Below are positions 1 through 6,900 of a DNA stretch of 6,966 nucleotides, piece after piece (within the stretch, counting starts at the first letter, position 1; each line of letters opens with the position of its first letter). The stretch covers positions 1 through 6,966 of the forward strand of contig SFLA01000057.1 in NCBI GenBank assembly GCA_004553575.1, read 5' to 3'. This DNA comes from Clostridiales bacterium. Lineage in GTDB: Bacteria; Bacillota; Clostridia; Oscillospirales; CAG-382. Position numbers and translations under genes: made by a program. Below the pieces are notes generated by a model. The model did no database searches. It had not been told where the DNA came from and saw only the letters and a list, made by a program, of their open reading frames with translations.

Positions 1-138
1 GGAAGCATATCCATTCACAATCCGATTCTGATTGATTCGGACGGCGGTAGATGGACATTCAATTCCGAGGGAATATTCCGGGACGGCTCGCTTGTAGTAT
101 CGCTCGGCGGTTCTTCCGAGCCTGAACCCACAACATGA
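1..138 (+). CDS. C-terminal end of an unrecognised phage protein (5' partial)
   Basis: An open frame enters from the left edge and ends at TGA 136-138, giving 45 residues. It begins GSISIHNPILIDSDGGRWTF and ends in a polar, Pro/Glu-rich tail (SSEPEPTT). The Gly/Ser/Asp-rich, beta-type composition suits a virion surface or tail protein, but this is too little to assign a family. The stop lies 13 nt before the next start, and the next gene's ribosome binding site begins at the stop codon itself, so the two are probably in one operon. I do not recognise the protein. That the frame is real rests on its codon usage (GGC, CTC, TCG) and its clean hand-over to the next gene. Confidence 0.7.
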   Translation, partial: GSISIHNPILIDSDGGRWTFNSEGIFRDGSLVVSLGGSSEPEPTT

Positions 139-139
139 A

Positions 140-143
140 AGGA
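140..143 (+). promoter_or_regulatory. Ribosome binding site for the 152-565 gene
   Basis: AGGA within AAAGGAAA (138-145) ends 8 nt before ATG 152. It begins at the stop codon (136-138) of the upstream gene, so a terminating ribosome could restart here. This supports the ATG at 152 as the start. Confidence 0.7.
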
Positions 144-151
144 AATATAAT

Positions 152-565
152 ATGAAGCTGATACAATATGCCGCCGCATATGCGGCGCTGCTCACACTTG
201 ACTCCGCACAGCTCAATGCGCAGGACGCCTACAACATTGTCCGGCTCAAGCGTCTGCTCGCTCCCAAGGCACAGGACTTTCAAAGCTCCGAGCAGGCTCT
301 GATCGATCGCTATGGTGCGAAGCTGCCCGACGGCAGACCGGATATCCGTGGCGGTCGGCTGATGTTCGCCGGCGCTGACGATGAGGAAAAGCTTTACAAC
401 GGCCGCGCATATGACAATGCGCGTAGGGAGCTTTGCGCGGTCGAGGACGACGATGAGCTTCCGAGGTTCGAGCTGCATTTTCCAGCCGACGCGAAAATCA
501 CTCCCGCTGCGCTTGAAGCGCTCGATTCTGTAGCACTGGTGATCATCGATGCCGCTGCAGTATAA
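152..565 (+). CDS. Small acidic phage protein of unknown function, head/tail gene cluster
   Basis: 137 residues, starting at ATG 152 with AGGA at 140-143, 8 nt upstream. The N-terminal half looks helical and contains QDAYNIVRLKRLLAPKAQDF, then QALIDRYGAKLPDG. The C-terminal part has an acidic stretch (EDDDELPRFEL) and ends in ITPAALEALDSVALVI. The pattern is 'Ala-Tyr-x-x-x-(R/K)-L-(K/R)-x-L', then a helix ending in 'L-I-x-(R/K)-Y-G', then a final 'S/TPAxLxAL' helix. I recall it from a family of small proteins among structural genes of Firmicutes phages whose role is undefined. There is no signal peptide: the hydrophobic start (YAAAYAALLTL) lacks a basic n-region beyond K2 and continues into an amphipathic helix. 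The last 17 nt overlap the start of the next gene. Its role is unknown; a chaperone or assembly factor for the tail/nozzle is possible but is only inference. Confidence 0.85.
   Translation: MKLIQYAAAYAALLTLDSAQLNAQDAYNIVRLKRLLAPKAQDFQSSEQALIDRYGAKLPDGRPDIRGGRLMFAGADDEEKLYNGRAYDNARRELCAVEDDDELPRFELHFPADAKITPAALEALDSVALVIIDAAAV
538..543 (+). promoter_or_regulatory. Ribosome binding site inside the 152-565 gene for the nozzle gene
   Basis: GGTGAT ends 5 nt before ATG 549 and lies within the coding sequence of the upstream gene. It is weaker than the other sites in the window. The 17-nt overlap of the two genes (549-565) suggests translational coupling, with ribosomes finishing the small gene helping to start the nozzle gene. 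No better in-frame start with a strong site is seen downstream near the conserved N-terminus. Confidence 0.55.
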
Positions 566-2126
566 TATTCCGAAATATTCGGACGGAATAAAGCAGGACA
601 CGCAGACAACCTTTAAGGGCTTTGACGCCCGGCTGTCTGCCTGCGACGGTGCGATACGCGATATGCGGAATATGTCCGGGGATGAATATCCGATTGCATC
701 GACCCGACCCGGAAGAAAGGCTCTGCTCGGGCTGTCATCTCCGAACGGACTCTGCTGCCACGATGGTATATACTATGCCGCGTCTGACGGATTCTATTCC
801 CTCAACGGCGGTGATAGCGTGAAGCTGGGAGCGCTTTCCGATTCCAGGAAACGCTTCGCGTCGCTCGGCGCGTACATAGTGATTCTGCCGGACAAGGCTT
901 ATTATAACCGGCTGACCGGCGAGTTCGGTTCGCTTGAAGCCGAATGGAACGGAACGGCTTCCTTTACCGACGGCACATACGCCGGCATTGACGCGGAGGC
1001 CTGCAGGATAGTCACGGACGGCGACGCATTTCCGTTCAGCGTCGGCGACGCGGTGACGATCTCCGGCGCGGACAATGATGCGAACAATCAGACGATCATC
1101 ATCCGCGAAATATCGGAGGATAAGAAGTCGCTCGGCTTCTATGAGCATTCCTTCACGAATGCGGATGCTCAGACCCTCACTCTGAAACGCTCAGTCCCCG
1201 ATATGGATTTCATATGTGAGAATGACAATCGGCTCTGGGGGTGCAGGGGCGATGAAATATACGCTTCAAAGCCGGGCGATATTTTCAACTGGAATGTATT
1301 CGACGGTCTGGCTTCGGATTGCTACGCAGTGACGGTCGGCTCCGAGGGTGATTTTACTGCGTGCGTTTCCTATCTCGGCTATCCGATCTTCTTCAAAGAG
1401 GACAAGGTATACAAGGTTTATGGCTCAAAGCCCTCGGATTTTCAGGTGATGTCCTCCGCGTCTATGGGTGTTGCGTCTGGCTCGGATCGCTCGCTTGCAA
1501 TCGCGGGCGAGGTGCTGTATTATCATTCCCGCGTCGGAATCATGGCCTATTCGGGCGGCGTTCCGCAGTGTGTATCGTCGGTATTCGGAAGCGCGGTATA
1601 TACTGACGCCGTGGGCGGCTCGGATGGCATCAGGTATTATGTGTCGCTGCTCGGCTCGGACGGCGTCCGGGTGCTGATATGCTATGATACGAAGTCGAAT
1701 CAGTGGTATAAGGAGGACGAGCTGTCGGTTGTCGGATTTGGCTTTGACGGCGGACGGCTGCTCGCGCTCTCTGAGGGCGCATCAGGCGGCGCGCTGACAG
1801 CTCTGCGAGGTGAGACTGCCAACGAGGGCAGTTTCACCTCGCTGTGCGAATTTGCAGACTTCATCGAGGACAGCCCGAACAAGAAATCGACCGCAAAGGT
1901 TCAGCTTCGTGTCGAGCTTGATTCGGGAAGCACGCTGACCGTACAGATATCAACCGACGGCGGCGAATATACGACTGTCCGCACGCTCACAGCGCCGGAC
2001 AAGCGAAGCTATTATCTTCCGATACTCATACGCCGATGCGATCATTTCCGAATCAGATTCAAGGGCGTGGGCGGCTGGCGGCTCTATTCGCTTACCCGCG
2101 AATACTCCGAAGGCTCGCAGATATGA
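549..2126 (+). CDS. Probable phage tail nozzle / DNA-stabilisation-like protein (short-tailed phage)
   Basis: 525 residues, starting at ATG 549 inside the preceding gene, with GGTGAT at 538-543 as a likely binding site. It is almost entirely beta-rich. N-terminal landmarks: FKGFD (22-26), NMSGDEYPIASTRPGRK (41-57) and GAYIVILPDK (107-116). The middle has NDNRLWGC (225-232) followed by EIYASKPGDIFNWNVFDG, then FKEDKVYKVYGSKPSDFQ, motifs typical of beta-propeller nozzle proteins (P22 gp10-like / T7 gp12-like role). The C-terminal domain (about 442-525) carries IRRCDHFRIRF (494-504) and ends in YSLTREYSEGSQI. I recall this tail as conserved in the Firmicutes phage version of the family. The expected role is to extend the portal/adaptor ring, form the distal DNA exit tube and keep packaged DNA in until infection. 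The two probable internal virion proteins that follow support a podovirus-type tail. It has Cys residues but no recognisable metal site. Family membership is from memory, not a search; a tail-hub or receptor-facing protein is the alternative. Confidence 0.88.
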   Translation: MPLQYNIPKYSDGIKQDTQTTFKGFDARLSACDGAIRDMRNMSGDEYPIASTRPGRKALLGLSSPNGLCCHDGIYYAASDGFYSLNGGDSVKLGALSDSRKRFASLGAYIVILPDKAYYNRLTGEFGSLEAEWNGTASFTDGTYAGIDAEACRIVTDGDAFPFSVGDAVTISGADNDANNQTIIIREISEDKKSLGFYEHSFTNADAQTLTLKRSVPDMDFICENDNRLWGCRGDEIYASKPGDIFNWNVFDGLASDCYAVTVGSEGDFTACVSYLGYPIFFKEDKVYKVYGSKPSDFQVMSSASMGVASGSDRSLAIAGEVLYYHSRVGIMAYSGGVPQCVSSVFGSAVYTDAVGGSDGIRYYVSLLGSDGVRVLICYDTKSNQWYKEDELSVVGFGFDGGRLLALSEGASGGALTALRGETANEGSFTSLCEFADFIEDSPNKKSTAKVQLRVELDSGSTLTVQISTDGGEYTTVRTLTAPDKRSYYLPILIRRCDHFRIRFKGVGGWRLYSLTREYSEGSQI

Positions 2127-2131
2127 AAGGA
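2126..2131 (+). promoter_or_regulatory. Ribosome binding site for the internal virion protein gene
   Basis: AAAGGA overlaps the last base of the nozzle gene's TGA (2124-2126) and sits 5 nt before ATG 2137. It fixes the start of the 606-residue protein. Confidence 0.7.
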
Positions 2132-2136
2132 TAACT

Positions 2137-3957
2137 ATGACCTATACATATGAAGATTTCAAAAAACGGCTTGCAGCTGGCAATTATGCGCTGTCGGACG
2201 CTGACATGAAGCTCGCCGAGCGCAATCCCGACGCGGCTATTTCGATACTCAACTACAAGGACGATTACAACAAAGCGTCCACCGATGAAGCCCGCGCTCT
2301 GGCGAACATGGGCGCGGAAAATATCCGACGCACTCAGGGCGGCTATACCGGCGGTGTGGACGGCTCGAATTTCTATCTTGAAAATCCGACGCCTTCTTCC
2401 TTTGACTCCGGCACAAAGCCTGCGTATGAATCGAAGTGGCAGGACAGCATCAACGACGCCTACGGAAAGCTCTCGGATTACGGCTCATTCAGCTATGACC
2501 GGGAAGCGCCGGTATATTCGGACAGATACGCAGGTCAGAGGGATGAGCTGCTGAATACGATTACGAACCGCCCGGCTTTTGAATATGATTATAAGTCTGA
2601 TCCGTCGTATCAGTCCTATGCAAAGCAGTATGCCAGAGAGGGCAAGCGGGCTACTGAGGACACCCTCGCCGCCGCGTCGGCTCAGTCGGGCGGAATCGCG
2701 TCCTCCTATGCGCTCACAGCCGCGAATCAGGCCGGAAATTATTATGCGTCCCAGCTCTCCGATAAAATCCCGGAGCTGTATCAGAACGCATATGAACGTT
2801 ATCTGAAGGAATACCAGCAGAAGCAGAACGAGCTGTCGGCGCTCAACACAGCTTCGCAGATCGATTATGATCGCTATCTCAATGATCTGACGCAGTACAA
2901 CACCGACCGGAATTTTGCATATCAGCAGTATACCGACGATTACAGTCGGCTGAGAAATCAGCTGAACGATGCGCAGGCGCTCGATCAGCTTGATTATACG
3001 AAGTACCGCGATGAGGTCGGAGATTATCAGAACGACCGGAATTTCCGCTATCAGCAGCTGCTTGACACGATATCGAACAATCAGTATGAGGATGAGAAGG
3101 CATACTCGAGAGCGCAGGATCAGGCAAGCTTCCGGGATTATTCGGGGCTTGAGGGCTACGGTTTCAATATGGACGCACAGAGGGCGCAGGACAAGCTCTC
3201 GGACGAATATTCGCGGCTTCAGCTCGGCTCGGGCTATGCCGATCTCGGCGACTATGGCGGAGTAGACCGGCTTGGAATAGATTCGTCAAATCTGCGAGCC
3301 GATCGGCAGGCGGCGCTGGAACAGGCGGCGCTCGAAAATCAGCTCACCGAAAAGCAGATTGCGAATTATGACAAGAGCTGGGCTGACGATTCGTATTCGC
3401 GACAGCTTCAGCTTGCGCAGCTTGCCGCGGCACAGGGCGATTTCTCGAAGCTCCGCGCGCTCGGAATCGATACGAGCGCGGCCGAAGCTGCCTATGCCGC
3501 CGAAGTATCGGGAACTGATACGGGCGAGGATGAACCGACTGCTTCCGATGCGGCAAAGCTATACAAGGCTATTGCCGATTACAGTGCCGGAAAAGCTACA
3601 GAAGAACAATATGACATATTACTGAATGCCGGTATAATCTCGCCTTACGGCTCGGACGACGGCAAAACAGAATCCGCCGTAATCCCAACGACCGCACCGG
3701 TTAAGGCGGCATACAGCGGCGCTAAGACCATTGAGGCAAAAGACAACGCGATACTCGATCTGTTCAAAAACGGTTATGTACCGCTTGACAATTACAACGG
3801 ATCGTATGCGGACATACAGAACAACGTACTCAGCCGTAACGAATGGAACATACTAAAGGCGCGCGGCGTGAAGCAGAAGAACATAGCCGATTACGACACC
3901 TACGATGAATATATAGCGGATATACAGAAATATCTCAGCCAGTACTACGGAGGTTGA
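2137..3957 (+). CDS. Probable internal virion / ejected structural protein, repeat-rich
   Basis: 606 residues, starting at ATG 2137 with AAAGGA at 2126-2131, 10 nt after the nozzle gene's stop. It is rich in Tyr, Gln, Asp, Ala and Ser, largely helical and non-globular. Order of parts: an N-terminal helical cap with LAERNPDAAISILNYKDDY; a Gly-rich turn GGYTGGVDGSNFYL; the segment FEYDYKSDPSYQSYAKQY (148-165) leading to AASAQSGGIASSYAL and then IPELYQNAYERY. This last block is a signature I recall from abundant structural proteins of gut Clostridia phages. Two tandem 43-residue units (242-327) centre on DRNFxYQQ, and three GDYxxLxxLGID-like units lie at about 333-448. An acidic linker (about 458-470) precedes a C-terminal region with EEQYDILLNAGI and SRNEWNILKARGV and the end YLSQYYGG. 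No enzyme motif is visible. Position between the nozzle and a large ejection-like protein suggests it is packaged and ejected with DNA; scaffold or tail fibre attachment are alternatives. Confidence 0.88.
   Translation: MTYTYEDFKKRLAAGNYALSDADMKLAERNPDAAISILNYKDDYNKASTDEARALANMGAENIRRTQGGYTGGVDGSNFYLENPTPSSFDSGTKPAYESKWQDSINDAYGKLSDYGSFSYDREAPVYSDRYAGQRDELLNTITNRPAFEYDYKSDPSYQSYAKQYAREGKRATEDTLAAASAQSGGIASSYALTAANQAGNYYASQLSDKIPELYQNAYERYLKEYQQKQNELSALNTASQIDYDRYLNDLTQYNTDRNFAYQQYTDDYSRLRNQLNDAQALDQLDYTKYRDEVGDYQNDRNFRYQQLLDTISNNQYEDEKAYSRAQDQASFRDYSGLEGYGFNMDAQRAQDKLSDEYSRLQLGSGYADLGDYGGVDRLGIDSSNLRADRQAALEQAALENQLTEKQIANYDKSWADDSYSRQLQLAQLAAAQGDFSKLRALGIDTSAAEAAYAAEVSGTDTGEDEPTASDAAKLYKAIADYSAGKATEEQYDILLNAGIISPYGSDDGKTESAVIPTTAPVKAAYSGAKTIEAKDNAILDLFKNGYVPLDNYNGSYADIQNNVLSRNEWNILKARGVKQKNIADYDTYDEYIADIQKYLSQYYGG
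2860..3117 (+). repeat. Tandem 43-codon repeat (two copies) in the internal virion protein gene
   Basis: Copy 1 covers 2860-2988 (residues 242-284) and copy 2 covers 2989-3117 (residues 285-327). By hand alignment 15 of 43 residues match, concentrated in the first 23 (11 matches): (I/L)DYxxY, then Y..(T/N)DRNFxYQQ. At DNA level CGACCGGAATTT occurs at 2904-2915 and 3033-3044, and TATCAGCAG at 2920-2928 and 3049-3057, all exactly 129 nt apart. The second halves have diverged. It looks like an old in-frame duplication of a helical unit. Confidence 0.75.
3133..3480 (+). repeat. Three dispersed 'DYxxLxxLGID' protein repeats
   Basis: Three similar 15-residue units occur in the 606-residue protein: RDYSGLEGYGFNMDA (333-347, nt 3133-3177), GDYGGVDRLGIDSSN (371-385, nt 3247-3291) and GDFSKLRALGIDTSA (434-448, nt 3436-3480). 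Spacing is irregular (38 and 63 residues). They are visible at protein level only; the DNA has diverged. They probably are short helix-turn units of one structural type separated by Gln/Ala-rich helices. Confidence 0.6.
3949..3953 (+). promoter_or_regulatory. Strong ribosome binding site for the large polyvalent gene
   Basis: GGAGG, the best Shine-Dalgarno match in the window, is encoded in the last Gly-Gly codons of the upstream gene and lies 6 nt before ATG 3960. The upstream stop (3955-3957) falls between site and start, a typical coupled arrangement. Confidence 0.8.
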
Positions 3958-3959
3958 TT

Positions 3960-6900
3960 ATGGCGATAAACCTTAACGGCGGCAACGGAATACCCAGCTT
4001 TTCCGAATGGAAAAAGCAGCAGCAGAAGGAGAACAGCGGAAAATCCGCTGTCTCCGGCTCTGATTTCAAGGCAAATAATACTCGCAGTATGCTCGACACA
4101 TCATCGCTCGGATATGCCGATTCTCGCGGAGTACCGCTTGGGAACACAAAGCAGCTCGACGGCGGTGCGCAGAGAAAGGCGCAGCAGCTCAGATTTGCCG
4201 CAGAGAAGCTTTCCTCCATGACGCTTACCGATGAGGATAAAAAGACGCTCGATGAAGCGCAGTTTCTCAGACTGAGCAGACAGGGCGGAGCGGCTGACAG
4301 GCTCGACGCCGATATACGCGAGAGACAGCGCGAATATCAGTCGGGCATATCCGGAAAGCTGGACAAGCTCAAGGAAAAAGCCTATTATACAGAGCAGGAA
4401 GGAATCAGGACTGTCGGCGAGAAGCTGGCGGCGGACGATCCGGAATTTGAATCAAAGGCTGCTGCCGGATATGAGGACAAGTCGAATCCTATCCAGAAGA
4501 TGCGTCAAAAGCTCGTAAGCGATCTTCCGGAGGGCGCGGATTATGGTGTATACGGCGCTACGCTTGATGAGCAGCTGAAAAAGATCGATTCCGGCGAGAA
4601 GAACGGAGCTATCAGCACTGGGCTTCTTAACGGCATGAACGGTATCAATCCTGCCGATATGACTGCCGATGAGCTGAAAACCTACTCTTACTGGTATAAC
4701 AAGAGTCCGAACGCGGCGAAAAGATATCTTGAATCCATCTCGGCCGACGTCAACAAGCGTACCGCAGAGAGGGAAGCTGAATTTTATACAGATGATTCGC
4801 GGGAGCTTCGCAATATGGGTATCGGCGGCACTGCGCTTGCGCTCGGTCGGGAGCTGATGCTCGACTATACTTCGCCTGCCGCTTATGCTTCGGCGTTGGC
4901 TTCAAAGCTTACAGGCAAGCCCTATGATCCGTACAGCGCCGCGAACCGCGGAACAATAAACGCCTCTGCTATGCAGGAGGGACTCACCGGAGATTTGCCG
5001 ACCCTCGGAAAGTTCCTCGCAGATACCGGAATTTCTACCGTTCAATATCTCTCGCGAATCCCGCTGGGAGCCGCGGGACTTGTCATCATGGCCTACGGCG
5101 CGGCGGGCAAGACCGCGAACGAGGTTAAGCGCAACGGCGGCACGACCGATCAGGCGCTCACCCTCGGAACGGTGGCCGGGCTTGCCGAATATGCAAGCGA
5201 GAAGATACCATTTGAGAACATCAAAGCGGCTTTCAGCGGCGGCGAGAAAAAAGCGCTTGCCCGAGCGCTTGAAAAGGTGATGAAGTCGAAGCTCGGCTCG
5301 GTTGTCGGCTCGGCGCTTGAGGAAGGGTTTGAGGAAGTCATATCCGAGTATATAAACAACATCGCGAACGGTGTTGTCCTCGGCGACGAATCGGACATGA
5401 AGAAATATGCGCTCACGCTGATATCACAGGGCATGAGCTACGAGGATGCGACAAAAGCCGCGTTCAAGCAGTATTATGTTACAAATCCGCTTATCGCCTT
5501 TGCGGGCGGCGCTCTCTCCGGCGGCGTGATGGCAGGCATAGGCGAGGGCTACAACGGCGCGCGGAATGCGATAATCAACAATGCCGAGAACAGATATTTC
5601 AAGGCCAACGGTCAGCAGCTGCTCGACAGCTATGATAAATCGAACGGCATCGGAAACAGTATTGAAATGACCGCTGACGAGCAGCGGTTAAACGACGCGG
5701 CAAAGGAATACACTCCCGGCAATGTAGATATTGAAGCCGATTCCGATCTGCTTTCCGATCCGGAGGTCAGCGCGGCAATCGAACAGCTCACCACCAAGGA
5801 ACAAAACACTCCTGCCGCTGACAATTCCGCCGCGCCTCAGGTTTCGCCGAAGAATCAGTTCGCAAATCCGGCCGGAAGTATTGTTCTTGATACAGCCGTA
5901 CAGGCGAGCCGCAAGCAGCGCGCAGATGCTGCAAAGACCGACGTCGAGCGTTCGGGCATTCTCGCCGGTGCTACTGACACCGATATAGCAATCGCAAAAT
6001 CGCTGTCCGAAGTCTTTGGCCGGAACATCGTATTCGATTCGACCGACGCTTCGGTCAACGGCAAATTTGCCGACGGCACAATCTATGTCAATCCCAATGG
6101 CAGCGACAATGTTGTGACTATCCTCGCCCATGAGCTGACGCACAGCGCCGAGGGTTCAGCGGAATATGATATTCTGAAGCGCTGCATAAAGCAGGATTTA
6201 GCCGACCGCGGAAAGATGTGGCAGACGCTGAAGGACGAAGTCCGCGAGAAATACGCTTCGCGCTATGAGAGTATGGGGCAGAGCTTCACCGACGCCGACT
6301 GCGAGTCGGAGACGCTGGCTCTCGCCGCGCAGGCGCTCTTTGAGGACGAAGCAGCAATGCAGAGCTTTGTGAAGCAGAACCGCTCATCGGCTTCGCGGCT
6401 CTGGTATAAGATATCCCGCGCCGCCCAGCGGTTGAAGCAGGATATCTCTTACCGCTTCAATCGCGGCGAGCCGGATGTCGAGGCGAGAAAGCGTCAGCTC
6501 GCCGTTCGTCAGGTCGAGGACGCCCGCGATATGCTCGCGAAGGCACTGCGGGCAACAAAAAACGCCGCCCTGTCGAGCGGTGCTCAGTCGGACAGTGTAA
6601 GATACAGTCAGGCGGTAGATCAAGATTTTCTCGATTTTATCAAGGAATGTGAAAGCTCGACTGATGGAAAGATAAAGCGGTACAATATTTCTGATGTATC
6701 AGAACGGCAGGCACAGGAGCTGAAAAAGCTTACAGGTCAGGACTACAGCGGCTACAGAAACTCAATAAATTCAGACGCAATAAAACACATAAAGAAAAGA
6801 CATGGAGAGAACGGTGAACATGACACCACCATGTCGAATGACCTTGATATTGCGCGGATTGGATATGTAATCCGAAATTTTGACTCTGTTGATTATGTAC

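Noticed and set aside
139..151. Possible promoter or terminator in the gaps (also 2127-2136 and 3958-3959)
   Set aside because: The gaps are 13, 10 and 2 nt and hold only ribosome binding sites. Transcription must start upstream of the window and end beyond it.
172..187. Perfect 16-bp palindrome CGCCGCATATGCGGCG near the start of the 152-565 gene
   Set aside because: It encodes an Ala-Ala-Tyr-Ala-Ala stretch and is explained by GC-rich Ala codons. It has no loop, no paired site nearby and no position suggesting an operator.
404..423. Inverted repeat CGCGCAT / ATGCGCG with a 6-nt loop
   Set aside because: It is a 7-bp stem inside coding sequence without a following T run, so it is neither a terminator nor a clear regulatory element.
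59..601. 180-codon open frame on the minus strand starting with GTG
   Set aside because: It lies opposite the 152-565 gene and its flanks, which have a better start, site and composition. Its protein is Cys/Ile/Arg-rich with no recognisable domain. An AAGG lies near the start but is not enough.
735..1148. Minus-strand frame of 137 codons
   Set aside because: It is fully antisense to the nozzle gene, whose conserved motifs span the region. Composition is Arg/Val-rich, typical of a GC-driven shadow frame.
1361..1677. Two overlapping plus-strand frames of 69-81 codons inside the nozzle gene
   Set aside because: They lie out of frame with a strongly supported gene and have low-complexity Arg/Ser/Cys-rich products.
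5688..6143. Minus-strand frame of 151 codons across the peptidase domain
   Set aside because: It is antisense to the HELTH-containing frame, with no convincing ribosome site and no domain. GC-rich coding DNA often leaves the opposite strand open.
6590..6620. Frameshift or assembly join at the GC break
   Set aside because: The frame stays open through the break and the downstream residues form a coherent domain in the same frame, so a domain swap explains it better.
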